Shown in pieces: positions 11,726 to 22,871 of a stretch of DNA of 64,000 bases (positions are counted from its first letter, which is position 1; each line of letters opens with the position of its first letter). This DNA comes from Thalassia testudinum (taxonomy: Eukaryota; Streptophyta; Magnoliopsida; Alismatales; Hydrocharitaceae): contig JAZHRO010000073.1 of assembly GCA_037157565.1 (NCBI GenBank), forward strand, positions 18,730,501 through 18,794,500. Reading direction: 5' to 3'. The notes beneath the pieces are model-generated. The model saw only the letters and a program-made list of their open reading frames with translations, was not told the origin of the DNA and did no database searches. Position numbers and translations under genes: made by a program.

Positions 11726-13490
11726 GATACTCACCCTACAGTAGCTAAGTTAGAGAACCAGGAATTTGGTTTCGTGGTGTAATTCTATCTTAAAAAAATT
11801 TCTAAGGCTTACCATTGTTAAAATGGGAAAGATATAAAGTACTCCTTGCACACAAATTGGCAAGACACCATCTAGAGAATGGATTAGGAGGGTCATCGTT
11901 GAGTCCAACTTTTCCCTATAATTTGAATGGTTGCAAATGAAATCATTCTTCTTGGAAAAAGAAAAAGGAACAACGAAGGTGCACGCATGCTTTAGAGGGG
12001 TCAACGCTGCCGCAAACACAGCCACAGGCGCTGGTGTTGGCAAGTCAACTCCCAGGTCAAACCTAAGGTGCACAATTACGAGGTCCCTTGGTAGCACGAT
12101 TATGAATCAGCCGTCGAAGCAGCAATAAAAAAATAAAACAAATTTAATAAGGTAACATAAACTAATTAAGATGGATAGTTTGATTGTTTAACATGGTATT
12201 TGACCATATTTTCCTATGACAATACCAAGGAATATGCTTAGAGGATCAAGCACCATTCCGTTAAAAAAAGAAAACCTTTAATACCCTAGTTGATCAGGAC
12301 CTTATGGCGTGGGACTTGATTGGTAAATTGCTCTATAAGATATTATGGCTTTTTATTTTAAAAAAATAGATTGTCAAGGGAAAACAACCAATTGACCCCC
12401 AATTGACTCAATTTACGGTGCCCAGGAAGAGATCATCCCTGTTGTGACCCATCTACCGTTTTTGAGATTTCCTCAACGACCACGATATAATTGGCCATAT
12501 GATCCAAGTTAGTTGGAAAAAATTAGGATGCATTTGATTGAGGGAAAGTGCTAACCCAAGATAGATAGAGTGAAATAAGTAAAGGAGGGTGTTTGATGGA
12601 TGAACTTAGCGTGAATGAATATTAATGTTGATGTAATATAGAAAATGATCTTGATGCAATGTAAACGTATATTTCTAACTCACTAGTAAACCTTTATCCC
12701 ATCTGCTAATCCACTGCCAAAAGCAGCCTTAGTATCTGAGCGACCACAACTGTTCTAGGTTTAGAGATCCATGTGACAAAAAGTGTCTGTCTAGCATAGG
12801 CATCATCATCCATCCATCCATCAAGGAGTCGTGTACTGTGCCCGCACTTCCCTCTGCACCGACATAGCAATAGGAGCACAAGCATGTCATTGGCCCCCAC
12901 AAGCAAAAGAAAGAATAAATACAGAAACAAGGCAGCTACAAAAAGAACTGCAAGGTTGCAAGCACCTTGTACATGTTCTACATTCCACAACCAATACACA
13001 AATCTGCATATGTGATGGCAATAGATGCAGATCATTAAATACAATGAGCTCTACCACATGGGGACCTCCTGCATATGGATACAGCACCTACAGTGAAAAG
13101 GAAATTAGCAATCAATTGTTATGTACCGCTAACAAACATGGAAGCTCAAAAGAAGAGGGATTTGAGCGCAAGATACAACTGAAGGCATCTATTTGGTGAG
13201 TAAGCAAAATCGGTAGCATGTGCAAAAGTTGGTAAAACAATTTTTAATGCCAATTTACTAGGGATGCGAACCCACATGATAACTATTTTTGGCTAAGACA
13301 ATTCTGCTAATTAATGTGGGTCAAACTAGGATTAAAGATGCATGTTGTTGAGGGAGAGTGATGAGATAGCCCCTAAGGTGCTCGCCAAATGTGGGATTTC
13401 AAGGCAGCTAAGGGCAAAAGTCTAATAAACACGGACACTACTGAAGTAGTGGTTTCAGACATTAAATTGTCAATATAACCATTAAGGGAT

Positions 13491-13542
13491 TAGCTTAGTG
13501 GTAAAGTATCCCAATAAATTTTAAAAGGTAATGTGATCAAAT
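13491..13542 (+). other. Weak tRNA-like (SINE-like) box A/box B pair
   Basis: TAGCTTAGTGG fits the Pol III box A consensus. About 40 bp further, GTGATCAAATTCC is a poor box B. No cloverleaf folds convincingly and no tail or flanking duplication was seen. Confidence 0.2.
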
Positions 13543-14852
13543 TCCTTGCCCATCATATTTACCTTCTCAAAGAAGAAAAGAAAAGCTAACTTCTAGAATA
13601 AGAGACACTCTCACACAAGTTAAGCCACATGATGTGTACATGGGGATAAAGGAAACCAAATGGGCCTTGCTGGGGAAAGTTATTTTCAGGAAGGACCCAA
13701 ATTTGTAGGTTACAAACAAAGTTCAAAAAATGCAATGAGTAGGGTGGTAAATCTTCCAAAAGAAAAAAAAAAAAGTTAGTATGAAAAGCAGACTTACAGA
13801 AGTGGTCCATGGCATAACATGGTTTATAAACTTGAAAATGTTGCCTTTTTTAAAAAAAAATTGAAATTTAATGCAGAGGGATAAATGAGTACAAATCTCA
13901 TCAAGGAAAACTACAACAAAATACCCAGAGAAGAAAAGTTGAAGCTCACAGATGTTGTAATAACTCGAGAATCTCCAGCCAAAGCCATGGACAAAAGAAC
14001 TGAGTATCAATATACCCTCAAAAGGGTGTTTATTTCCCAATGGAGGAAATAAATACTACTCGGAGATGTCGCCACTGAGGCAAATGATATCTGAAAGCCC
14101 ATGTACATGTGCCTCTCCCATCGACACATTCACAACAAAAGCAAAGACAGCCTAAAGCTGAAGCAACAACAACACAACAAACTGGAATAAAACAACCAAA
14201 CAGACTATGACAACAAAATGATCACAGATGTGGTGGAACGAGGCAAGAAGAGTGAAGGCAACACCAACAAATGGAAATGAGGCATCCCACAATTCCGAGA
14301 AGCAACCATAACAAAGACAATGAGCACGACGAAGGATGGCAACTTCTCGAAGAGAACCACAACCACTGCAACCAATGACAAGGAAGAGAGGTGAAACCAA
14401 CCATCCTCCTCGTTGGAACTACAAAGGAAATGGAACTGCAGCCAAGACAGATCATCAACAGAAGCACCAAAGGAACACGGTGACCTGACCCTCAACAGCA
14501 GCCAAGGATGCAGGCAAGCACACCCTCCCCCAGCAGGGCTTCCACTGTCAGCCTGCAAAACTCTCCACAGCAATGCAAGGAAGGGGAACCAAGGAGACGA
14601 ACAAGGGTGAAGGGTGGGGCTGATGCAGAGAAGGGTGGAAGGGGCTTCAGCCAACAACAAACGGCCGGCTGGAGGCCCTAACGGTGGCGCACTGTTACTA
14701 GGGTTAAGGGAGAATGAACTGAGAGAAGTCTCTCGCATAGAGGTCTGCACAAAGACCTTTTTAAAACGTTGCTTTGAGAGTTATGCTTTTGCCTATCATC
14801 AAACTGGTTTTATAAACCTGTCAACCAACTAACCTTTAAACACTATCTCCAA

Positions 14853-14858
14853 TTTATT
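14853..14858 (-). terminator. Poly(A) signal of the kinase gene
   Basis: AATAAA on the minus strand, about 28 nt past the TAA stop at 14887. Position and sequence fit a plant near-upstream element. Confidence 0.55.
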
Positions 14859-14886
14859 CGGTTTTGATCAGGACTTATCACAGTGT

Positions 14887-17520
14887 TTAACTTTTGTCTT
14901 CCCAAAGTGCGCTTTGAATAGTCGTGCAGAGAGCTTGATTCTGCTTTGCTATTTTCCTCTCCTGCAGAAATAGTTACACCACCACACATTCAAATACAGA
15001 AGCACAATGAAGTAAAGGAAATCAAAATTCAAGTGATTGTGTGGATGAAAACATACGTCATGAAAAATCAAATCATCACTTTCAAACATGTGTATCAGGT
15101 GACCCATCTTGGGCCTTTTTCGTGCATCTGGATCAACGCAGCGAAGAGAGATCAGGAGTGCTCGTTTCAATGCCTTGGGACAAGGCTTCTCAGTGATTCT
15201 AGGATCCAATACTTCTGCAGTTCTCTGATCTGCCACCATGTTCTTTAACCACTCTACCAAGTGTACCTGGCAAATAAAGATTACGGGAAGTTGCTTGGCA
15301 CATTCTGGACAACTTGAGGAGTATGGAGAGACAAATTAGCAAACCTCTGCTGGAGGTCTAGCATAATCTGCAGGTTCTCGACCAGAGATTATTTCCATAA
15401 TAAGTACACCAAAACTGTAAAGATCACTTTTTTCATTCAACATTCCGGTGCTTGCATATTCCGGCGCTACATAACTGCATGGATGCAAATTGAAACATGT
15501 CATTATTTCACAACTTAACACCATTCAACCTGAACCATCTATAGCTTCAAGTTTCAAGGTAAGGCAAAGAAACTAACCCAAATGTTCCCATAACACGTGT
15601 TGTCACATGATTTGCATCGGAACACAATAGTTTGGCTAGCCCAAAATCTGATACTTTAGGGTTCCACTGATTGTCGAGAAGTATATTGCTGGATTTCACA
15701 TCCCGATGTACGACCTTTGGCTCAAGGCCCTCATGGAGATAGGCCAATCTGTAGAAACATTTGCAAACAATTTACAGGAAACAAACGAACAAGAATAACA
15801 AAGTTAACTGTAGCAGTTATCATACCCTTTTGCTGTCCCAAGGATGATATTCATTCTAATATCCCAAGTTAAGGGACTGACTTCACCCACATCCCCGTGA
15901 AGCCACTGAGCTAGATTTCCATTGTCAACATACTCATAGACAAGCATCCTAAGAAGGAGAACGATTGCAGAAGATCTAGTCAACATATTCCTACAGATGA
16001 AAAAAAAAAAACAAAAGAAGCATGACAAACTTACCGATACGCACCCTCAACACAATAGCCAAGCAACCTAACTAGGTTTTTATGCCTCACCCTTCCTATT
16101 GCTTCAACCTCCATTTTGAACTCCTTTTCAGCTTGGCCCCTTGCATTTTTAAAAAAAATAAATAAATTCTGTCAGTTTATCTGCCAAGTCTAGTTGGGAT
16201 AGCACTGAAAGATAAAGCACGAGATGCTGGCCTTTTACAACGAGAAATTCGAAGAATTTGGCATAGTTGAACCCGTGAAACCAACTTAGGAAAACTTCCA
16301 TGTCACATGTTTTCATTATGTCCCAGACTCAAAGAAAGGGACAAATATTAAGGGAAAAACAAATAAACAAAATTTCATATGGTTATGCAGTTTGCTACCG
16401 TCTAAACACCGAAATTAATAATAATAATAATAATCTTTTACTTCAGATCATCTTGCTTGGCAAATTTCCGATGCCAAACATCCCATTTACTTCATCCTTG
16501 CAGGTTTGATTTTCGAAAAAGTCTTTATCTTTAGGAACCGCTTCAGTTCCAAACAGTTTCAAGGACCTCGGATCTCGAATCTGATGACATTAGTTTTTTT
16601 CGGAGATATGTGATCAAGTCTTGTGGAAAGGAAAATCTAATCTACTTTATTGGCAAAATTATGTATTCTCCAGTTGCAAAACCGAACTCGTTAATCTAGA
16701 AACCCTGCTACAAAAATGCATATCACCAGAACCCTTCCTGGAGTTCTTCGAACATCTCGTACAATACAGATCTTCTCACTTATTTCTAAATAACTCAAAT
16801 TCCGCAAGAAAGCGGACTGGACTGAGTAGAAGGAAGCAAAGCAACAACGCAAGAAGGCAAGTAATTAATATAAACAAATAAAAGGGAAAGGGAAGTAAGT
16901 AATTAGGTAGAAAAGAGAAGGCCATGTGTGTACCTGTTGTTGAGCAAGTTCTTGACAGCTACGACGGTGCCGTCGGCAAGGACCCCTCTGTAGACGATGC
17001 CATAACCGCCCTCCCCAATGACATTCTCCGGAGAGAGTCCCCCCGTGGCCTCCTGGAGCTCCCTGAGGGTGTACCAGTGGCCCCACCCCAAGTGCGACAC
17101 TTCGGGTCCTCCCCCCTTCTTCCTTCCCACCACCACGTTCCGCTCTCCCCACGCCCCCACAACCACCCTCTTCTCCGCTTCCTTTGCTGCTGCTTCTTCC
17201 TCTATTTCCACCCTGATCTCGGGACGAGATGAAGGCGGCGCCACCGATGCCGCAGCTGCGGCCAGATGGTCCACTACTACAGGAGGGTCGGATGTCTTGG
17301 CGGGGAAATCACTCGTGGACATGGGTGCGAGCTTCGAGAGGGGAAGGGATTGGTGGGGGCGGTGGCGGCGGGGGCATAGGCGGAGTGGGAGTAATAGCAG
17401 TAGGAGGAGAGCAATGGAAGTGGCAGCAAGGAGGGCGATGACGACCCAGAGCTTGAGGCCGAGGAATGCTGTGGGCTTCGAGAACGTTGACCTCCAGAAG
17501 GAGCTCCAGAGGAGCTCCAT
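14887..17520 (-). CDS. Receptor-like serine/threonine protein kinase (At1g01540/At4g01330 type)
   Basis: Seven exons (minus): 17520-16934, 16139-16035, 15948-15826, 15748-15578, 15474-15345, 15266-15057, 14961-14887. All introns are GT-AG, and the joined frame is open for 466 aa. There is no large ectodomain: a short N-terminus, one membrane segment (about residues 25-46, Leu-rich), a variable cytosolic linker, then the kinase domain. Visible motifs are the P-loop GEGGYG (169-174), Lys190 in [15 protein letters not shown] (Asp288), DFG (306-308) and APE (332-334), so it is an active-type RD kinase. [17 protein letters not shown] before the kinase marks this RLCK/extensin-like kinase subfamily. 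The family phosphorylates Ser/Thr at the plasma membrane; the ligand is unknown. Exon 1 is much more GC-rich than the rest. The only genuine host gene seen. The last short exon (24 codons) is supported only by splice signals and frame. Confidence 0.93.
16413..16434. repeat. (AAT)n microsatellite in intron 1
   Basis: Six to seven AAT/TAA units inside the 794-bp first intron of the kinase gene. Confidence 0.85.
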
Positions 17521-17652
17521 CCCTGCTGATCAGAAGCGCTCTCTCTCTCTCTCTCACTCCTGGATCTCACTCACTCTCTCTCTCCCTCCTTCCGCTCGCC
17601 GGAGCGTCCTCAATAATGAGTTTAAGATGTTTCACACGGAAACCCTTTTATA
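17521..17652 (-). promoter_or_regulatory. Core promoter and 5' leader of the kinase gene
   Basis: TATAAAA (17652-17646, in GTTTATAAAAGGG) lies 126 nt upstream of the ATG. It is followed by a leader containing two (GA)n runs (CT runs at 17539-17554 and 17574-17585 on the plus strand). TATA spacing predicts transcription start near 17615. GA-rich leaders are common in plant promoters bound by BPC/GAGA-type factors; that role here is inference. Confidence 0.65.
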
Positions 17653-18239
17653 AACTAATCCCAGTGTGTTCGGTCCGACGAGGGAAACAAATTACAGAGA
17701 AAGAATGATGTCACACACATGGAGTAACATAATTAATTTTACCTTTAAGATGTATTAAAATTATTAGTTAAAAAAATACATTAAAATATATAATTTATAT
17801 TTTAGGATTATAATTAAATAAAAAAATATTTATTAGGATTATGGTACTGATTTTTTTATTTTCCTTTAATTTGATGAAAGGAAAAAAAAGGGGGGGGGGC
17901 AAGGGAGCAGGGGGAGGGGCATGGAGGTGGGAGGGGTGGGGATAGTGTATGTCATTACTGTGATTTTCACCCCCATTATCCTTGTTTGATTGAAATATAG
18001 CATAGTAATTCTATTATCTATTCTCTTGATTTAGCCCTTTTAATATCTTTAGACTATTTCATCTACGGATTTCAAAAACACCAAAATAACGAAGAAAAAA
18101 AAATAAGTTTCATTATAAGATCTCGTACCTGAAGTGATCCTTCCAAGGACCGTTAGGAGTTTTTTCGGAAAGTTAGATGTGTGAATGAAAATTTTAAATC
18201 CCCTTGGTTTAGTTTGTGAGCTTTCTAAGAAATGAGGGA
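17653..18239. other. Upstream intergenic stretch with homopolymer G run
   Basis: AT-rich non-coding sequence upstream of the kinase promoter. It contains A8 followed by G10 (17882-17899) and a following G-rich patch to 17940. No gene or repeat boundary is recognised. The start of LTR F probably lies in or near this stretch. Confidence 0.5.
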
Positions 18240-18692
18240 AATACGAGGGCGTGTCACACAATTCTTCCCCTCCCTCTCTCTCTCCCCACACACTCACCCA
18301 CACACACACACTCCATCCTCCCCACCCCAAAACCCTAACACCCTTCTATTTGAAACACCCCACACTCCTCTCCACCTACACACCTTCACACCACCACCTC
18401 CTCCATTGTCATCCTCACCTTACTGCCTTTCCACCTCTGCTTGCAACTGCACGTGGAGGAGGAGGAGAAAGGGAGAGAGTGTGAGTGAGGAAGAGGGAGG
18501 GCGTGGGAGAGAAGGAGAGAACCTTGGGGAAGCCCGAGCGTGCGCGGCGTATGAGCTTGAGCAAGAGAGCTCACGCGAGGAGTGCCTTGCTGCGGGTGCA
18601 ACTAGAGCACTTGGAGTTGCGAGGGGAGGAGCCATGATCAGAGGAGCAGTGGGAGCTACGAGAGCTCGGAGGAGCTCGTGCGAGAGGAGGCA
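18240..18692 (+). repeat. LTR F, left part (interrupted by element B)
   Basis: CT-rich tract, TATA-like CTATTTGAAAC region near 18347, then a GA-rich leader. This order matches the B LTR around 18840-19140. The homologous continuation resumes at 62938 after the B insertion. AGGCA (18688-18692) pairs with AGGCG (62938-62942) as a TSD with one mismatch. The true left end is not located. Confidence 0.6.
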
Positions 18693-18723
18693 TGTAAAGA
18701 CCCATTCTGTCCTGAGCCTTTTA

Positions 18724-18785
18724 AGACGTCTGGACTGTCGGTCAGACATCTGGTCAGACATCTGGACCCCTTCCCAGTCGTCTAG
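18724..18785 (+). promoter_or_regulatory. Four-box AGACGTCTGG array (20-12-20) upstream of TATA
   Basis: Boxes agacgtctgg, agacatctgg, agacatctgg and agtcgtctag start at 18724, 18744, 18756 and 18776. The same geometry occurs in the B 3' LTR (50939, 50959, 50971, 50991) and in the A LTR (9719, 9739, 9751, 9771). It ends 113 bp before the TATA box. A promoter role is inferred from position and conserved spacing. Confidence 0.6.
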
Positions 18786-18897
18786 AAATTGAAAATTTGG
18801 TACGTGACTTCGCATCTGCGCGTGGGCTGCACGCAGACAGTATCGCTCTTCTCTCTCTTACCCTCTCCTCTCCTCCATCCGAACCCTAACGCACCCT

Positions 18898-18904
18898 TAT
18901 AAAA
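18898..18904 (+). promoter_or_regulatory. TATA box of element B 5' LTR
   Basis: TATAAAA in CCCTTATAAAACC, followed by a CT-rich leader. Confidence 0.7.
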
Positions 18905-20111
18905 CCTCTCTCACCCTCTTCCTCTCTTCCCCACAAGCCACCTTCCTTCCTCCCTCTCCACTTCAATGAGAGGGGCGAGCGCGATAGAGAGTGCGAGAGC
19001 GAGCGACGAGGAGGAGAGGCGGCGTAAGGAGAGGAGGAAGAGCTTGAGCTCGCGAGCTCGTGGGAGCTCGCCGGAGGACGCACGACCGGAGCAGCGTGTG
19101 CGGAAGGAGGAGAGCGTCGGGGGAGATGTCCTCGACACTTGCTACAGCCGGAGCTGCAGGCGAGGAGGCGAGGCCGCGGCTGCGCGCGGCGCGAAGGAGT
19201 AAAAGTAGTTCTGGTTCTGGGATTTTTCTAGAATCAGACGTCTGGCGTGCTGTCCAGACGACGGGTTGGACGCCTGGTGACAACACCGGACGTCTAAAAG
19301 TAGTGTTCCGGGAAGGTATGTTCCTCTTGCTGATATGGCCATGCAGGCTGCGCCGCTGCTTCGATCTGCATGGCTAAAAGTGATTGATTTGCTTGTCGCG
19401 TGTAGAGATAGCTTTATGAAGGTGCGGGGCACGCCCTCCCACGCGTTTCGAACGTCTAGACAGCTTACCAGATGACCGAAAGCACTCCCAGACGTCCAGA
19501 GGAGAGGTCGGACGACTGGAGCTAGGTCCAGACGGTCAAGAAGAGGTTATGGACGTCTGAGGTCGATGCAGAACCTGAGGTGAGACTCTGGTTACTTTTA
19601 AGACGTCTAGACCTTGTGCCAAACGTCTAATTTAGGTCTACAGTCCTATTTTTGACCCGTTTAGGGTCCATTTGAGGTCCATTTTACGCAAATAAAATAT
19701 CGGTGTTTTCCTTGTGAGTTCCTCGACTTGTTAGAAGGCTTTTTATACTATTCTAAATGTTCCATTGTGGTATGTTCCTTGGTATAGGACTTTGATCAGT
19801 TGTGGGTTCGGGGCTTGCTGAGCCTACTGTTCGAGCCCACAGTACTCCCGGATTATCTGGTAGAGTGGTTTTCCCCTATTTTAATTATAAACCTGAATGC
19901 ATATGTGAAATTAGATAACTAGAATCCTAGGATGTAGTATGAATCGTAGGACGAGAAGTACTTGCACTATTTGTATTAGTATCTGAAATTGCAATCTTAA
20001 ATGAATGAATAGAAATGTGAATAACTGCCTGTTAATAAATAAGAGCTGCCTGTGAAATATGAAATGCCTGTGTTAGTTAAACAGCTACCTGTGACATTAC
20101 TTGTGGTATAT

Positions 20112-22851
20112 TGATGAGAGCCTCATCATGAGCCATAACTAGCTCATTTTCACCTAATAAAGAGAATAAAAGCTCCTACATGACTTAGAAGATGGCATAA
20201 TTGGAGGAATAAGTGTTCTGAGAAGAAAACATGAAATAAAGGTTAAAACTGCAATTTTACCATTTCACTACATAAACGGGATTTCTCAAAGACAAAACAT
20301 AGGTCAAATGGTCTAAATGAGATAAAAAGCGGGTTGATTTAATCAGAAATGGGTTCATATGCTATCTAGGAATTAAATGACATCTGGTGACCCTAAAATA
20401 GATCCGCTTAATTCAACAAAGTTTCGGTCAGGATAAAAATCAAGTAAACTCTCTAAAATTCATGTAAAAATATCCCCTAGAGTTTAGAACATTCAATTTG
20501 GCCTTTGGAACCTAGTTTGACCTAGATTAGGGTCCTAGCTCATCAATTGACCTAATTTGGGTTTTTACACAAAATATCCAGTCAAACGTGGTCAAACCTA
20601 AAATCCAACTTCACCATTGGATTCCTTAGGTCCAAATTAATTTTTTTATCAAAATTTGGACCAAAGGGGAGGTCATCTTGACCTACTTTGCAAATTAGTA
20701 CACCCAAATCACATTTTGGTCCCTATCTTTTGAAAGCCATTGCATAAACCCCCCTAACTTCCTTGTCACTCTTACAAGAAGGTCCCTCCGCCATTATTGG
20801 GGAGAAATCCTACTCCGGCGAGGATTAGAGAGGGAATACTCTCTGATTCCTCAGAGATCTCCCAGATTTGGAAGGGAGATTCTCTGAGGAATGCCCTTCC
20901 ATCTGAACTCAATCACGATCCATGATTTGCACCCAATCTCTCGTATGAACGCATGAGAGATTTGGGTATCTAACTACCTTCCATCTCCAGTGAGACTTCG
21001 GTGGTGGAAGGCTTTCCCTCCACGCACCAGAAGCTCGGCCAGCACCTATAAATTAACCCCCAACTCCGGTCGCACCTCCTTAGCTCAACTTGGCCGGGAT
21101 TCCACCTCAATTTCCTCTTATTCTTCTCCGGCCAAGGGGTCCAGCAAGCTCCGGTGAGCCCCCCTCCTCTTCCTCGTCGCTCTGCCACAAAACCAGTGGC
21201 AGAGTCATCCTCCTCCGCGTCGCGCAACACCCACGCGAGCTGCCTTAGCCCCGTCGTCACCGCCGTCTTCCTCCACTGGATGCTTTCTTCTTCGACGACA
21301 GCAGGTACTGTCGGCAGCCTTCTCGTCCACTTCGTCCCTTTAGTTAGGTTAAAACGGTTCTTCTCTATCCCCTCTTTCATTTCCCTCATCTTATTTCACC
21401 AAACGCCCCTCGATGGCCGCTATCCACCACCATCTTCATCTCCGGCCACCCTCCGGCGAGACGCTCCCATCACTCCACAGCCCCACACGTCTCGCTGACC
21501 ATCGCATAACCTCTGCCTCACCTCACTGAATAACCTCCGCTTGTCCACAGACCCTCTACACCTCCACAACTACCCCCCGATCAAACCCATCCGACCGGCC
21601 ACAGGGCAACCTAGGCACGCACGCCTAGGCTGCCCCGCGGCCTGCCACCTAGCTCCTCACCTTCATCGTGACATGGCGAAGGTGCTCCTGTGGTCTGATT
21701 AAGTCGCAAGGCTCTGTTTGTGTCAGGCAGGTTTCACGCCCCGGCCACCATTAGCAGTGAATCGAGGAAGCTTCTTGCTTGCTCCAGGCTGCAATGCTTC
21801 AGGGCTCCAGGTCCAGCTAACTCGGGGAGGCATTGCGAAGACATCTGTTCTAGCAAGAGACGTCGCAAAGCCAGCAGTTGTGGCAATTGGAGAATTCACT
21901 CCTGCGGGCGTGCGCAAAAGAACAGTGGGACAACAGTCCCACCTCGGTAAGCTGTGAAGAGCTGTAGTGATTTATATTGATTTTGTGTTATTGGTTCATT
22001 GCCTCCAGTTACACTTGGGGTGAGGTCCCTCACCTATACTCAGCGCCTCGTCCGTGATCTCACCACACAGATCTGGCGACCCGACCCGACACCATCCTGA
22101 GCACTCCTCGCGCACCATACTCACGCCGGTGCACCTGGACCTGGGCGCGCGACCCGACCCATTTACCTAGCTCTGGGAGAGCATGCTGAAGAGTGATATA
22201 CAGAGAGAGAGACTTGCGGGTGTGGGTAGAGGGGTAGGTTTTGCTCCTCTGGTTTGTGCAGGGAAGGCAGAAGGGAGAAAAGAAGCTGACACTTTGTTGC
22301 TGCAAGAGAAGGAGAAGAAGCGGAAGGAAGGAAGCCTTCGCAGAGGAAAAAGAGAAGGAAAGGAAGAGGTGAAGGAAAAAGAGAAGAGGAACTGAAGAAG
22401 AAAGAAGAAATAAAGAAAGGTAAAGATAAGTAGGAGAAGAAGAGAAAGCAGAGCCAAAGAGAAGAAGACCCGCAGAAGAAAATAAGAAGAAAGAAGCAAG
22501 GCAACTCAGAGAAGAAAGAAGAAGCATAAAGAAGAAAAAAGGGAGAAAATCAGAAGAAGAAGGACAAGGGAAACATCTTTTAAGACGTCTGATCCCATGA
22601 TCAGACGTCCAAATTCTTTCTTTTTTCCATTATTAATTTTCAAACTCATGCATTTATATATTTTGAATTAAGTTTTGAGTAATTAAGTGTTCAATTACAT
22701 TCTTGATATTAGTAATAAATTCCAATTGCTCCTTATGTTCGACCTCGGATACTTAGGTTTTCGAGTAATAAACTTTTATTTGTTGACAACGCTTGATCAC
22801 CTATACTACGACGTAACTAATTGTTAAAACACGATCGAGCCCGCGTCAACA
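20112..22851 (+). repeat. Element D 5' LTR
   Basis: 2740 bp. It begins TGATGAG-AGC-CTCATCA, a terminal 7-bp hairpin, and ends CGCGTCAACA. TATA-like TATAAATTA is near 21046. A purine-rich AGAAG tract covers about 22290-22560. One 20-bp-spaced box pair (22583, 22603) lies near the end; the 3' LTR lacks it. Confidence 0.9.
22583..22610 (+). promoter_or_regulatory. AGACGTCTGA dyad in element D 5' LTR
   Basis: Boxes at 22583 and 22603 (20-bp spacing). GACGTCTGATC at 22584 is exactly complementary to GATCAGACGTC ending at 22609, an 11-bp stem with a CCAT loop. Confidence 0.7.
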
Positions 22852-22854
22852 TTT

Positions 22855-22871
22855 TGGTGCCGTTGCCGGGG
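22855..22871 (+). other. Element D primer binding site (tRNA-Asp type)
   Basis: TGGTGCCGTTGCCGGGG, one mismatch from the complement of the plant tRNA-Asp(GUC) 3' end. It lies 3 bp after the 5' LTR. The following GAGCAACG can fold back on it. Confidence 0.85.

Larger units (their letters stand above)
11247..14886. other. Gene-poor island between copia LTR and kinase gene
   Basis: AT-rich sequence with no convincing gene, RNA gene or LTR. I see a weak RNase H-like protein remnant (11582-11725) and a weak tRNA-like/SINE-like signal (13491-13542). The stretch 14050-14830 is higher in GC and contains open frames, but they are low-complexity and have no recognisable motif. Confidence 0.5.
18693..20111 (+). 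repeat. Element B 5' LTR, part 1
   Basis: Starts TGTAAAGACCCATTCTG. Box arrays start at 18724/18744/18756/18776 (20-12-20), 19236/19256/19268/19288 (20-12-20), 19450/19470/19490/19510/19530/19551, and 19601/19621. The TATA box is at 18898. Ends at target TATAT (20107-20111) where D is inserted; part 2 is 29947-31220. Confidence 0.92.

Noticed and set aside
14205..14750. 181-codon minus-strand open frame downstream of the kinase gene
   Set aside because: Ser/Leu/Val-rich low-complexity translation, no domain, no splice or promoter support, and overlapped by other equally long frames.
14887..17520. Kinase gene as a retro- or pseudogene
   Set aside because: Six GT-AG introns, all phases consistent, and every catalytic motif present.
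17018..17653. 211-codon plus-strand frame opposite kinase exon 1
   Set aside because: Antisense shadow of a GC-rich exon; the minus strand has clear kinase homology and splice sites.
18232..18792. 186-codon plus-strand frame at the LTR F/B junction
   Set aside because: It spans a TSD junction between two LTRs and has compositionally biased sequence with no homology between copies.
22060..22527. Leu/Ser/Phe-rich minus-strand frames (also 29312-29725, 54626-55124, 61277-61558)
   Set aside because: Reverse complement of the AGAAG purine tracts. Absence of stops follows from composition, and the hydrophobic look is not evidence of membrane proteins.
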